A stretch of DNA of 64,000 bases, from positions 1 through 64,000 of the forward strand of contig JAUYCF010000039.1 of NCBI GenBank assembly GCA_030692355.1. Direction: 5' to 3'. A program made the position numbers and the translations under genes. Source of the stretch: Thiobacillus sp. Lineage in GTDB: Bacteria > Pseudomonadota > Gammaproteobacteria > Burkholderiales > Thiobacillaceae. The notes under the pieces are model-generated. The model searched no databases. It was not told the origin of the DNA and was given only the letters and a program-made list of their open reading frames with translations. Below are positions 44,325 to 52,889 of the stretch, in pieces; position 1 is the first letter of the stretch, and the number at the start of each line of letters is the position of its first letter.

Positions 44325-45255
44325 AGCAGCGGACGATCGTCCGCTGATCGTCTGGATCGTCAGCGACGGCAAGCCGGGACACGTCAATCAGTCGCGGGGG
44401 CTGGCCGAGGCGCTGGCGCGCGCCGTCCCCACCAAAATTCATACCCTTCGCGCCCTGCCCGCCCGGCGCGCCTGGCTGGCGCTGCTGCTGAAACGCTTTC
44501 CCGGCAACACGCTCACCCAACCCGATCTGATCATCGGCGCAGGTCACGCCACCCACCCGACGCTGCTGGCCGCACGCCGCGCGCACGGCGGCCGCGCAGT
44601 GGTGCTGATGAAGCCGAGCCTGCCGCGTCGCTGGTTCGATCTGTGTATTCTTCCGCGGCACGATGCCGTTGCGACGGACGCGCATACGCTGGTGACCGAT
44701 GGCGCACTGAACCGCGTCCGCCTAGCGACGGCAAGCGATGACAACCACGGCTTGATTCTGATCGGCGGCGCCTCGCAGCATTTCGAATGGGACAGCAACG
44801 CCGTTCAGGCGCAGATCAAGCGCATCCTCGCGCGCACGCCCGACATGCAATGGACGCTGACTACCTCGCGCCGCACCCCGGCGGATTTTCTGGCGCTGCT
44901 GCCGCAGCATCCCAGGCTGAACATCGTCCCCCACACCGCCACCTCGCCCGACTGGCTGCCCGAACAACTGGCGCGATGCGGCACGGTATGGGTGACGCCC
45001 GACAGCGCCTCGATGGTGTTCGAGGCATTGACGGCCGGCGCCGATGTCGGCGTATTCGACCTGCCGGCCAACCCGAAAAGCCGCGTCGGCCATGCGATTG
45101 CCCAGCTCGCCGATGCACAGCGCATCACCCGCTTCGCAAACTGGTGCGCGAACGATCAATTGCTGCCCAACACGCACCCGCTAGCCGAGGCCGACCGCTG
45201 CGCACAAAGCATCGTGCAACGCTGGTTTAGCCCCGATTGCCCATTGGACTTGTGA
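44317..45255 (+). CDS. ELM1-family protein (mitochondrial-fission-ELM1-like)
   Basis: 312 residues from a TTG start at 44317, overlapping the Uma2 stop. IVWIVSDGKPGHVNQSRGLA is the conserved N terminus of the bacterial ELM1 group (glycosyltransferase-like GT-B fold); PDLIIGAGHATHPTLLAARR, GGASQHFEWD and VWVTPDSASMVFEALTAGAD follow the family order. Bacterial members usually lie in lipopolysaccharide or glycan regions and are presumed transferases of unknown substrate. Here it lies close to a surface polysaccharide locus starting at 46288, which supports an envelope role. Confidence 0.85.
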   Translation: MSEAADDRPLIVWIVSDGKPGHVNQSRGLAEALARAVPTKIHTLRALPARRAWLALLLKRFPGNTLTQPDLIIGAGHATHPTLLAARRAHGGRAVVLMKPSLPRRWFDLCILPRHDAVATDAHTLVTDGALNRVRLATASDDNHGLILIGGASQHFEWDSNAVQAQIKRILARTPDMQWTLTTSRRTPADFLALLPQHPRLNIVPHTATSPDWLPEQLARCGTVWVTPDSASMVFEALTAGADVGVFDLPANPKSRVGHAIAQLADAQRITRFANWCANDQLLPNTHPLAEADRCAQSIVQRWFSPDCPLDL

Positions 45256-45263
45256 GGCGTTCA

Positions 45264-45319
45264 GTAGGGTGCGCCATGCGCACCATGGAGCAAGAATCGG
45301 TGCGCATGGCGCACCCTAC
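45264..45319. repeat. REP-like inverted pair
   Basis: GTAGGGTGCGCCATGCGCAC and its complement (GTGCGCATGGCGCACCCTAC) face each other across 14 nt; a widespread intergenic repeat. Confidence 0.75.
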
Positions 45320-45407
45320 AAGCTTTAAATCGGCAATGGATAATCTGGGTTCAAGGCGCCTCAAACCAAGGCAGCGCCCAAGCGATGACAAGCGCCGGCC
45401 GACTCTG

Positions 45408-45435
45408 TATATTGGCCATATTGGCTATATTGGCC
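45408..45435 (+). promoter_or_regulatory. Triple TATATTGGCC-type repeat before a Phd-type antitoxin
   Basis: TATATTGGCC, ATATTGGC, TATATTGGCC in direct succession, ending 17 nt before the antitoxin start. Likely binding sites of the antitoxin over its own promoter. Confidence 0.5.
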
Positions 45436-45452
45436 ACCCCAAGGGGAATACC

Positions 45453-45722
45453 ATGATTGCCGTGACTTCAGTTGAAGCCCAGAGCCGATTTGGCGAGTTG
45501 ATAGATCGGGCGCAACGCGAACCGATCGAAATCACGCGCCGCGGCCGCACTGTTGCCTATGTGGTTTCCGGGCACGACCTCAAGGAACTGCAGGACGTCC
45601 GCAAGCGCCGCGAAGATGCCGTCCGGTGGTATTCAAGCTACAAGCAACACTCCGCTCCCCTGCCTGACGCCGCATCGCTGACCGACGACGATATCAACCG
45701 CCTGGTCCATGAGCTTCGCTAG
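45453..45722 (+). CDS. Phd/YefM-type antitoxin
   Basis: 89 residues from ATG 45453 (AGGGGA upstream). MIAVTSVEAQSRFGELIDRA then PIEITRRGRTVAYVVSGHDL form the Phd/YefM domain; the C-terminal half (KQHSAPLPDAASLTDDDINR) is the toxin-binding tail. Ends in TAG at 45722; this stop lies within the CTAG target site of the MITE that follows, and the duplication of CTAG kept the codon intact. Confidence 0.88.
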   Translation: MIAVTSVEAQSRFGELIDRAQREPIEITRRGRTVAYVVSGHDLKELQDVRKRREDAVRWYSSYKQHSAPLPDAASLTDDDINRLVHELR

Positions 45723-45852
45723 GGAACCGCTGATTAATTCGTCATTGCGAGGAGCGCAGCGACGTGGCAATCCAGAAATGCCCGTTTAATCAATGCACTG
45801 GATTGCTTCGCTGCGCTCGCAATGACGTCATATCGAATTAATCAGCGGTTCC
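45723..45852. mobile_element. 130-bp IS5-type MITE with 4-bp target duplication
   Basis: Perfect 19-bp terminal inverted repeats GGAACCGCTGATTAATTCG (45723-45741; complement 45834-45852), flanked on both sides by CTAG (45719-45722, 45853-45856). The inner part is the palindromic CGTCATTGCGAG...CTCGCAATGACG repeat. CTAG fits the YTAR target of IS5-group elements, and the GGAA-start fits their ends. It has no coding capacity, so it would have moved with a transposase in trans. Confidence 0.85.
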
Positions 45853-46259
45853 CTAGGTGGGTGATTCTGGACACGGGCATTCTGGTCAGTGCGGCAATCC
45901 GCCCGGATTCCATCCCGGCCCTGGCCCTGGAAAAATCCTTTCTGGATTTCGATGTCTGCGTAAGCCAGGAGACGCTGGCGGAACTGGAACGGGTATTGGG
46001 CCGATCCAAATTCGATCGCTATGCCCCCAAGGCCCAGCGCGAGGTTTTTTTAAAAGGTTTTCGTGAGCAGGCAACGATGGTCAATGTGTCGGTCATCGTG
46101 ACCGACTGCCCGGACCCCAAAGACAACATGTTTCTTGCGCTGGCTGAAACAGCGATGGCCGAGCTGATCGTCTCCAGTGATCCACATTTAACAAACATGC
46201 ATCCATGGCGCGGAATCCCCATCCTCCCGCCAGCGGCCTTTTTGGTCGGCATCAAATAA
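45822..46259 (+). CDS. PIN-domain toxin with MITE-derived N terminus
   Basis: 145 residues. WVILDTGILVSAAIRPDSIP (first Asp), CVSQETLAELERVLGR (Glu), DCPDPKDNMFLALAETAMAE (two Asp) and IVSSDPHL match the putative-toxin PIN family of the COG1569 type. The first 11 residues (MTSYRINQRFP) are encoded by the MITE. Removing the element and one CTAG restores an older start, ATG 45709, overlapping the antitoxin and giving MSFARWVILDTG. The frame is open across the junction, so a chimeric toxin can still be made, though its ribosome-binding site and coupling to the antitoxin are changed. Confidence 0.85.
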   Translation: MTSYRINQRFPRWVILDTGILVSAAIRPDSIPALALEKSFLDFDVCVSQETLAELERVLGRSKFDRYAPKAQREVFLKGFREQATMVNVSVIVTDCPDPKDNMFLALAETAMAELIVSSDPHLTNMHPWRGIPILPPAAFLVGIK

Positions 46260-46287
46260 AGCCGGCATTGCACATCGTTAATCGCAC

Positions 46288-47433
46288 ATGGCCGCCGCCC
46301 GCAAACTGACCGTCCTGCAACTATTGCCCGCGCTGGAATCCGGCGGGGTAGAACGCGGAACGCTCGAAGTGGCGCAGGCGCTGGTCGAGCACGGCCACCG
46401 CGCGCTGGTGATGTCGGCCGGCGGGCGGCAGGTGGCGCCGCTGGTTGCCTCGGGTGCCGAGCACTTCGCCTGGCCGATCGGAGAAAAATCGTTCAAAACG
46501 CTGCTGCTCGTCGGCAAGCTGCGCAAGTTTCTGCTCGAGCAAAAAGTCGACATCCTCCATGCGCGTTCGCGTGTGCCGGCCTGGATTGCGTATCTGGCCT
46601 GGCGCGGCATGAACCCGGCGACGCGACCGCGTTTCGTCACCACGGTGCACGGCATGTATGGCGTCAACCGCTACAGCCGCATCATGACGCGGGGCGAAGC
46701 CGTGATCGCGGTGTCCAACACCGTGCGCGACTATATCCTGCGCGAATATCCCGACACCCCGCCATGGCGCATTCAGGTGATCCATCGCGGCGTCGATGGG
46801 CAAGCCTATCCGCACGGCTGGAAACCCGACCCGGTCTGGCAGCAGGCGTTCTTTGCGCAGTTTCCGCGCGCCGCGGACAAGCAACTGGTCACCCTTCCCG
46901 GCCGCATCACCCGGCTCAAGGGCCATGAAGACTTCATCGAGCTGATCGCGCGGCTGAAACGGCGCGGGCTGCCGGTGCACGGCCTCATCGTCGGCGGCGC
47001 GTCGGCATCCAAGCAGCGCTATCTGCAAAAGCTGCGCTACCGCGTGCGCAGCATGGGGCTTGAAGCCGACGTCAGCTTTACCGGCCAGCGCGACGACCTG
47101 AAAAACATCCTGGCGATTTCCAGCCTGGTGCTGTCGCTCTCCACCCAGCCGGAATCGTTTGGCCGCACCACGCTGGAGGCGCTGCGGCTCGGCGTGCCCA
47201 CGGCGGGCTACGACCACGGCGGCGTGGGCGAAATCCTGCGGACGATTTATCCTGCCGGCTTGCTGCCGCTCGATTGCCTCGATGAAATCTGCCGGCGCAT
47301 CGCACAACTGGTGAAAGACCCGGAACCGGTTCCAGCCGGTGAATCTTTCCCGCTGCAGGCCATGCTGGATCAGACGCTGGCGCTGTACGCGCAACTGATG
47401 TGCACGCCGCGCAGACAGGATACGAACCAATAA
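46288..47433 (+). CDS. GT4-family glycosyltransferase
   Basis: 381 residues. GT-B fold: LQLLPALESGGVERGTLEVA at the N terminus (glycine-rich acceptor loop), DILHARSRVPAW, then in the C-terminal half LPGRITRLKGHEDFIELIAR, GADxSFTGQRDDL-like and QPESFGRTTLEALRLGVPTA (the E-x7-E nucleotide-sugar motif). The family transfers sugars from NDP-sugars with retention. It probably acts in lipopolysaccharide core or polysaccharide assembly with the following genes. Confidence 0.9.
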   Translation: MAAARKLTVLQLLPALESGGVERGTLEVAQALVEHGHRALVMSAGGRQVAPLVASGAEHFAWPIGEKSFKTLLLVGKLRKFLLEQKVDILHARSRVPAWIAYLAWRGMNPATRPRFVTTVHGMYGVNRYSRIMTRGEAVIAVSNTVRDYILREYPDTPPWRIQVIHRGVDGQAYPHGWKPDPVWQQAFFAQFPRAADKQLVTLPGRITRLKGHEDFIELIARLKRRGLPVHGLIVGGASASKQRYLQKLRYRVRSMGLEADVSFTGQRDDLKNILAISSLVLSLSTQPESFGRTTLEALRLGVPTAGYDHGGVGEILRTIYPAGLLPLDCLDEICRRIAQLVKDPEPVPAGESFPLQAMLDQTLALYAQLMCTPRRQDTNQ

Positions 47434-47486
47434 CAGGCACGCACAGCGGCAGTCTGTTCACTCACTTAACTTAAAAGGAAAACGCA

Positions 47487-47894
47487 ATGTCCAGCACGAC
47501 AAAAGGTTCGTTGATGATCGAGGTTGGAGCAGGTGAACTGATCGACAAAATCACCATACTTAGAATCAAGGCCGCGCGCATGACCGATCCCGCCAAACTC
47601 GGAAATGTGAAACATGAATTGGACGTGCTAAGCCATGCCCGTGCCGAGAACCTCAGTCAGTCAGTTGAACTTGATCGACTGGAAGAAGCGTTACGCATGG
47701 TTAATGAAAAACTTTGGGTTATCGAGGACGATATCCGCGCATGTGAGGCAGCACGTGATTTTGGAACGAAATTCATCGAACTGGCGCGTTCTGTGTACAT
47801 TCAGAACGACAAACGCGCGGCGATCAAGAAATCAATCAACGAGCTGTGCGGCTCCAGCATCGTCGAAGAAAAGTCTTATACCGAATTTTCCTGA
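47487..47894 (+). CDS. DUF6165 family protein
   Basis: 135 residues. IEVGAGELIDKITILRIKAA then a long helical region with many Glu/Lys/Arg (DRLEEALRMVNEKLWVIEDD) and RSVYIQNDKRAAIKKSINEL are characteristic of this short uncharacterised family, commonly located in lipopolysaccharide/capsule loci. No signal peptide. Its 3' end overlaps the convergent GT9 gene by 19 nt. AAAGGAAAA lies upstream of the ATG. Confidence 0.8.
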   Translation: MSSTTKGSLMIEVGAGELIDKITILRIKAARMTDPAKLGNVKHELDVLSHARAENLSQSVELDRLEEALRMVNEKLWVIEDDIRACEAARDFGTKFIELARSVYIQNDKRAAIKKSINELCGSSIVEEKSYTEFS

Positions 47895-48808
47895 GCAGGA
47901 GGCAGCTTGGGCATGACCGCCGCAAGCACGGTCTCGACCGTAAGGCCGGCAAGGTCCGGCACCTCGATTGCGTGAAACGCTCCCCGGCAGATACCGGTGC
48001 GCGCCGCCGATGTGTGCGCCCCGAAAAGCGCCAGACCGGGCTTGCCGAGGCAGGACGCAACATGGCTCGGGCCGGTGTCGTTGCCGACGACGTAACAAGC
48101 CCCCTTCAACACGCCGGCGAGCTCGAACCAGTTCAGGAAACCGTTGGGGCCTAGCAGCGTATGCCCCGGAATGCGCCTGGCCAGTTCGATTTCGTCCGGC
48201 CCCGGCGCAGTAACAACTTCATAACCACGCTCGATCAATGCCGCAGCCAGCTGCCCATAGTATGGCCAGCGCTTGTGGGGATGCCGCGCAGAACACCCGG
48301 GAATGAGTACGACATAAGGCTTGCGCACCCCTTCCTGTTGGAGAAATTCGCTCATATCGTCCGCCATCCAGGAAACATCCGGCATCAAGCAGTGTTGGGG
48401 AGCAATACCGGCACTTTCCAGCTGGGAGAGGAACCCTTCCAGCGCCGATGGTGGCCGCGGGCCGGGTTGCCTGCCGCTCCAGGAAACATTGCGAAAGAAC
48501 AGTTTTCGATACAACTCGGTCCGGTCCTGCTTCTGCAGATCGTAAACCCTTGTGAACTGCCCACCCCGAAATATCCGGCCAAGGCGGATCCATTCGCCTG
48601 CCTTCCAGAATGGTGCCCTCGAATCCGTAAGTACATGATCGACGTGCGGACACCGGCTCATCAGCTTGCGAAACGGCGGAGTCGTCAGCAGGGTGATTTC
48701 GGCATCATGATGAAACGCACGGATATCGCGCAAGGCGCCGTCAGCCTGGACGACATCGCCAAATGCGCCAAGCTTGATGACAAGAATTTTTTCGGCAGCG
48801 CGGGCCAT
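47876..48808 (-). CDS. GT9-family glycosyltransferase (heptosyltransferase-like)
   Basis: 310 residues from ATG 48808; a GTG at 48829 overlapping the upstream stop is an alternative. KILVIKLGAFGDVVQADGAL is the N-terminal motif of ADP-heptose transferases; VLIPGCSARHPHKRWPYYGQ, VGNDTGPSHVASCLGKPGLA (D-S/T-G-P-x-H) and LFGAHTSAARTG follow. It is likely to add a heptose or related sugar in the LPS core. Part of a leftward run of overlapping glycan genes. Confidence 0.88.
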   Translation of the reverse strand: MARAAEKILVIKLGAFGDVVQADGALRDIRAFHHDAEITLLTTPPFRKLMSRCPHVDHVLTDSRAPFWKAGEWIRLGRIFRGGQFTRVYDLQKQDRTELYRKLFFRNVSWSGRQPGPRPPSALEGFLSQLESAGIAPQHCLMPDVSWMADDMSEFLQQEGVRKPYVVLIPGCSARHPHKRWPYYGQLAAALIERGYEVVTAPGPDEIELARRIPGHTLLGPNGFLNWFELAGVLKGACYVVGNDTGPSHVASCLGKPGLALFGAHTSAARTGICRGAFHAIEVPDLAGLTVETVLAAVMPKLPPAQENSV

Positions 48809-48825
48809 GTCCAATCGTCCCGCAA

Positions 48826-49890
48826 TCACGCAACACGCTTTCCGAAGAGCGATCGGCCGCGAACGTATAGTTTTTCCAGCACATGCGCCACGCCACCGAT
48901 CTTGTGCTGTTTCCGCCAGGCATGGCGACCAAGGATCGACCCATCGTTTTCATGCAGGCAGGTGTTGCTCGTTTTGCTGTCCGAAATGAGCCGGCACAAC
49001 ACCGCGAAAAGGTGTTGTTCCTCAAGAACGCGGCGGCGCGCTTCTTCGATTGCCGGCAAGCGCTTTGTCCAGGCGTCTTCCCGTATGGCTTCGCGAATTA
49101 CCCGTGCCGCAGCGACCGGGTCGCGAATATCGATGGGGATAAAGCTATCGGCAGGAAAGTATTCCGCAGCGTTCGGCGCCCCGGCATAGAACGGCAGGCA
49201 TCGCCCCAGGAAGGCGTCTGTCAGCTTCTCGGTGAGGTGATGCAGTCCGATGTGATTTTCCACTGCAAGATGGTAGCGAAAGGGCGCGAGCGCTTCCGCC
49301 TTGTCGTCCATTGGCCGGGCACCACGCCCAAAAACAATTATTTCCGGCAACAAGCTACGCATCGCCTCAATGAACCTGAAACGCCGGGCATGCAGGGTAT
49401 GCCACTGGCGTTTAGGAGAATAGACGACGGAGATGGCTTGGGTTTTGTCCTCGAGAGCAGGCCCCTGAACGAGATCAGTGCGGCTCAGCCAATGCCCATT
49501 TCCGCTGCCGAAGAACCAATGGTTCGCCGCCTGCTGAAAATGCCGGTCAGTATGCGGCAAAGCCCAGGCCGGCTGGCTGGTGAGAACATGGCCGAATTGC
49601 GCGGCAAACCCACGGCCGTAGGTCTTGATCGATGCAGGCTCAGTCGTAACCAGAAGGGTGTTTTCGCGGGGGCAGGCGATTTCTTCGCCGGCGGAGTTGC
49701 GGGATTGTCCGGCTGCCGCCGGGATGTCGTCGTACACGACCAGCCAGTCATAGTCGCGTGCGTCGCGGGCGAAGATAAATTCGCACCCCTCCCACCGCCC
49801 ATCCTCGCGCGGAAAATAGCGCAGCCACTCACGAGGATCGAGGCGGCTGAGAAATTTGACGCGTATCGGGGGCAGAGCCATTCCGGTCAC
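48826..49890 (-). CDS. GT10-family (alpha-1,3-fucosyltransferase-like) enzyme
   Basis: 354 residues. The C-terminal half carries the GT10 donor-binding block: PFRYHLAVENHIGLHHLTEK then LTDAFLGRCLPFYAGAPNAA and EYFPADSFIPIDIRDP. The N-terminal half is a diverged GT-B domain (WLVVYDDIPAAAG). GT10 enzymes use GDP-fucose or similar donors. The C-terminal 50 residues are basic (RKQHKIGGVAHVLEKLYVRG), possibly for membrane contact. Overlaps the upstream GT2-like gene by 4 nt. Confidence 0.85.
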   Translation of the reverse strand: MTGMALPPIRVKFLSRLDPREWLRYFPREDGRWEGCEFIFARDARDYDWLVVYDDIPAAAGQSRNSAGEEIACPRENTLLVTTEPASIKTYGRGFAAQFGHVLTSQPAWALPHTDRHFQQAANHWFFGSGNGHWLSRTDLVQGPALEDKTQAISVVYSPKRQWHTLHARRFRFIEAMRSLLPEIIVFGRGARPMDDKAEALAPFRYHLAVENHIGLHHLTEKLTDAFLGRCLPFYAGAPNAAEYFPADSFIPIDIRDPVAAARVIREAIREDAWTKRLPAIEEARRRVLEEQHLFAVLCRLISDSKTSNTCLHENDGSILGRHAWRKQHKIGGVAHVLEKLYVRGRSLFGKRVA

Positions 49891-50762
49891 GTTTTCCTGC
49901 CTTCAGGGTAATCAATCCGTTCAACGGGTCCGCCATCGTCGGCAGGGTCGGCAGTCAACCATTTATCGTCACCGGCCCACCGATCCAGCCGACGATGGCC
50001 AAACAAGCCGGGTTTTGCGATGAGCAGCTTGAAATTCTTGCCTCGCCACCAGGATTTATTCTTTTTTGAGTTTATCCGGTGTTCCAGGTCCGGGTAGCCA
50101 TTGACCGTTCTGCTTGTCGGATGCGTTTCCGCGAACGGGATGAGCACATCGAGAAAAAACGATCTTCTGGCAAATACTGCCAGGTTTTCCCATTTGCTGT
50201 ATCGGGAAGACGTTTGATAGATCCCCCCACCAAGATCGACAAGGTGGCGGGAGGCAAGCCCAGGTGAAATGTCGAAATGAAGCGTGTCAGCCGCCATGCT
50301 GTTCGCCACGCCATATCTCAGGTAACCCAGCAGCCGTCTTTGAGGACGACCATTCGACAAGCGCCAATAGCGGCGGAAATTCATCTTGCGGCTTTCCGGC
50401 AAATATCTGAGCTTTGCAAATTCGGCCCTGCCTTCAGCCAGTTCAGTGCCGATCGCGGTCAGAATTTCTTCTGCTGCTTCCCGGCCCGCTTTCAACACGA
50501 GATCGTTTTCCAGAAACAGCACCAACTCGTTGGTGCACGACTCGAATGCCAATTTCATGCCATTTTGAATCCCGACATTGGTTTCGAGGACAACGGCCTT
50601 GAACCCAAACTCGCGGGCAAGCGCAATTTCATCAGGATCGTTTTCCTGACAGACGATGATTTTTTCGTCGAAGAAATCCAGGATGGGTTCAAGGTTCTGT
50701 AATGTGTGCAGGAGCGTCTTGGGCGCCTTCCAGGTCAGTATTGCAAGGGAGATCTGCGCCAT
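49887..50762 (-). CDS. GT2-like glycosyltransferase
   Basis: 291 residues. ISLAILTWKAPKTLLHTLQN then KIIVCQENDPDEIALAREFG and LETNVGIQNGMKLAFESCTN form a Rossmann-like GT-A start. LVLFLENDLVLK supplies the D-x-D-like acidic pair (ENDL), here degenerate compared with DxD. The rest (RYLPESRKMNFRRYWRLSNG) is unrecognised. Context in a polysaccharide operon with 4-nt overlap supports transferase function; donor and acceptor unknown. Confidence 0.7.
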   Translation of the reverse strand: MAQISLAILTWKAPKTLLHTLQNLEPILDFFDEKIIVCQENDPDEIALAREFGFKAVVLETNVGIQNGMKLAFESCTNELVLFLENDLVLKAGREAAEEILTAIGTELAEGRAEFAKLRYLPESRKMNFRRYWRLSNGRPQRRLLGYLRYGVANSMAADTLHFDISPGLASRHLVDLGGGIYQTSSRYSKWENLAVFARRSFFLDVLIPFAETHPTSRTVNGYPDLEHRINSKKNKSWWRGKNFKLLIAKPGLFGHRRLDRWAGDDKWLTADPADDGGPVERIDYPEGRKT

Positions 50763-50780
50763 TTCACTTCGCCATCTGAA

Positions 50781-51503
50781 TCAGTTAACGTTCTCATCCA
50801 CTTTCACAAAATAAGCATCGTATTCAATAATACGACCATCAAACCCACGACTGACAGTGGAAAACCAGAATGGCTCAAAGCCATATTCCCGCAACACATC
50901 CAACATTTCCCAATGCAACGGCGCACCTTGATAAATAGTCTGCACTGAAAATTCAGCCTTTATGCCAATCACTTGCGCAATCCTGTCTCCCATCCCCAAA
51001 AAAGTTGCGCGATCAAATCCTTGAGTGTCTATCTTCATGAAGATACGCTCGTCTTCCGGCACCCTCTCTTCATCAAGCACCCGGTCCAGTCTTCGGACAT
51101 TCACTTCATACTGATCACGAACCCATGCACTCTTGAATCTGTCAGTCATCCAGGGTTGCTGTGGAAGCAATGACCCCATATTTCCGTCCTCGCCAGCAAC
51201 TTGAAGTGTGGTAGTGGAGTCGGCATCACCCGTACCGAGTGGGAAAACACGCATATTTCCATCGCTGCCTGCCATAGCATTCAGGTTTTCAACACACTTT
51301 ACATTGGGTTCGAAACACCATATTTTCCCTTTATACCCAACGTTGCGGCACGCTTTATAAAAAGCACCCTGATTGGCTCCACAATCCAAAATTAGCGTTG
51401 GCTTCGTTAACTTGAATGCCATGTAATGAATATCTTCTTCTGCATCGGCCCTTCTTAATTTTTGCAATGAGTAACCCAAAGCGCGCGCAATCTTTCTTAA
51501 CAT
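50781..51503 (-). CDS. FkbM-family methyltransferase
   Basis: 240 residues. LTKPTLILDCGANQGAFYKA is the S-adenosylmethionine motif I (DCGANxGxF), IWCFEPN motif II, and RIFMKIDTQGFDRATFLGMG the conserved FkbM signature (K-I-D-x-Q-G-x-D). It probably O-methylates a sugar of the surface glycan. It is somewhat more AT-rich than its neighbours. A gap of 83 nt separates it from the upstream O-antigen-ligase-like gene. Confidence 0.9.
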   Translation of the reverse strand: MLRKIARALGYSLQKLRRADAEEDIHYMAFKLTKPTLILDCGANQGAFYKACRNVGYKGKIWCFEPNVKCVENLNAMAGSDGNMRVFPLGTGDADSTTTLQVAGEDGNMGSLLPQQPWMTDRFKSAWVRDQYEVNVRRLDRVLDEERVPEDERIFMKIDTQGFDRATFLGMGDRIAQVIGIKAEFSVQTIYQGAPLHWEMLDVLREYGFEPFWFSTVSRGFDGRIIEYDAYFVKVDENVN

Positions 51504-51586
51504 TATGAGTTTCCAATCCGTATGAAGTAGATATTTAGCAGTAAATTTACAAGTGGATATCCACTCTCAACCATCAGAATTTGATC

Positions 51587-52846
51587 CTAAGTCTTGATGG
51601 AATTTCGTTGGGCAGAAATTGCAAACGCCAAGATAAGCAGCATCCAAAGCAATGATGCCGGCCTTGGCGCGTAAAAACTCCAGTGCGCATTGAGCGGGAA
51701 CATGATCGATACAGCTGCAAGCCAAGCCGGGAGCGTGGGAAGCGCCCATTTAACAGACTGCACCAGCTTGAAACACAGATAGAAAAAAGCAGCCATAAAG
51801 GCGACGAATCCGATGACCCCTGTGCTTAAAAGCACATCAAGCCCATAGAGGTGGGTGTGACCATATTTTGAAGCCGTGTAGCCCCGCTCAAAAACCAACG
51901 GATCATAGGCATTGACGCCAACACCGGTCAAGGGTGACTCCTTGTACAACATCCAGGCGCCTTTCCAGACTTCAAGCCGATTTGCGCCTGCTGCATTGAC
52001 CGTATCCCAGGTGCCGCTGAACACATACATTGAGGTCTGAACGCGAAGTTGCAAGTCAGGCGAAATGGCAACGGCTGCACCAATCGCAATGAAAAATGCG
52101 ACGACGCCAATCAAGGCATGCCGCAACTTAATATCACCATGGCGAATCAGCCATATCAGGTAAATTGATGCGACAAGACCCAACGTCACCCAAGCTGCAC
52201 GCCGGCCCGAGAGCATCACGACCATGATGAATGGAATGGCCAGCAGCCAGGACCATTTAAATCCAGGTTTGGCAGCCCACCGACGCAGGGATTCGAACAA
52301 GAATGGCGCCAGGTGTGCAAACGTATAGCCTATCCAAAGTTTGCGGTCATAGATCCCCGTTATGCCTTCGCTATAGCCTGTCCAGCCAAAAACATTCGTT
52401 CCATGGAAATATTGCAGAAGTGCATCGGCTGTCCAGAACAGCAGGATCCCAGAAATCCCATAAAGCACAAGATCAATATCCGCTCGATCTTGGAATTGCC
52501 TGACCACATAAACACCCGCAATTGAGTACAGGGTAAAGACCAGTGTGGTTTGTAGCGTTTTGCTTATGTCATAGGCGCCCATGGCGGACATAAGCAAGGG
52601 CACAATAAGCGTAAGGGCGATCCCTAAAAAAATCCTTGAATCGAAATTAATGATGAATCCGTTCCGCCGGATGTCGTGAATGCCCAAGAGGACAAGCATT
52701 GCAACAGGCAAATGACTGGCCTCACCAAATGGCAGCAGCAAGACAAAGAGAAGAATGAGCAATTCGGCCCTGCGCTGGCCAAACCAGGCCAACGGCGGGA
52801 TGGAAAATCTTGATATCAAACTCACCTTTCGACAGGCTTCGCGCAT
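51587..52846 (-). CDS. O-antigen polymerase/ligase-like membrane protein (Wzy/WaaL)
   Basis: 419 residues with about 11 hydrophobic helices. The large periplasmic loop contains RLEVWKGAWMLYKESPLTGV and GVNAYDPLVFERGYTASKYG, followed by THLYGLDVLLSTGVIGFVAF. This is the Wzy_C pattern, with an Arg and a His essential in WaaL. It either polymerises repeat units or attaches the polymer to lipid A core; sequence alone does not separate the two. No wzx flippase or wzz is visible in the window. Confidence 0.85.
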   Translation of the reverse strand: MREACRKVSLISRFSIPPLAWFGQRRAELLILLFVLLLPFGEASHLPVAMLVLLGIHDIRRNGFIINFDSRIFLGIALTLIVPLLMSAMGAYDISKTLQTTLVFTLYSIAGVYVVRQFQDRADIDLVLYGISGILLFWTADALLQYFHGTNVFGWTGYSEGITGIYDRKLWIGYTFAHLAPFLFESLRRWAAKPGFKWSWLLAIPFIMVVMLSGRRAAWVTLGLVASIYLIWLIRHGDIKLRHALIGVVAFFIAIGAAVAISPDLQLRVQTSMYVFSGTWDTVNAAGANRLEVWKGAWMLYKESPLTGVGVNAYDPLVFERGYTASKYGHTHLYGLDVLLSTGVIGFVAFMAAFFYLCFKLVQSVKWALPTLPAWLAAVSIMFPLNAHWSFYAPRPASLLWMLLILAFAISAQRNSIKT

Positions 52847-52889
52847 AAGGAATTGAAACCAACTTGCCGGATCAATCGATGCATGGTTT

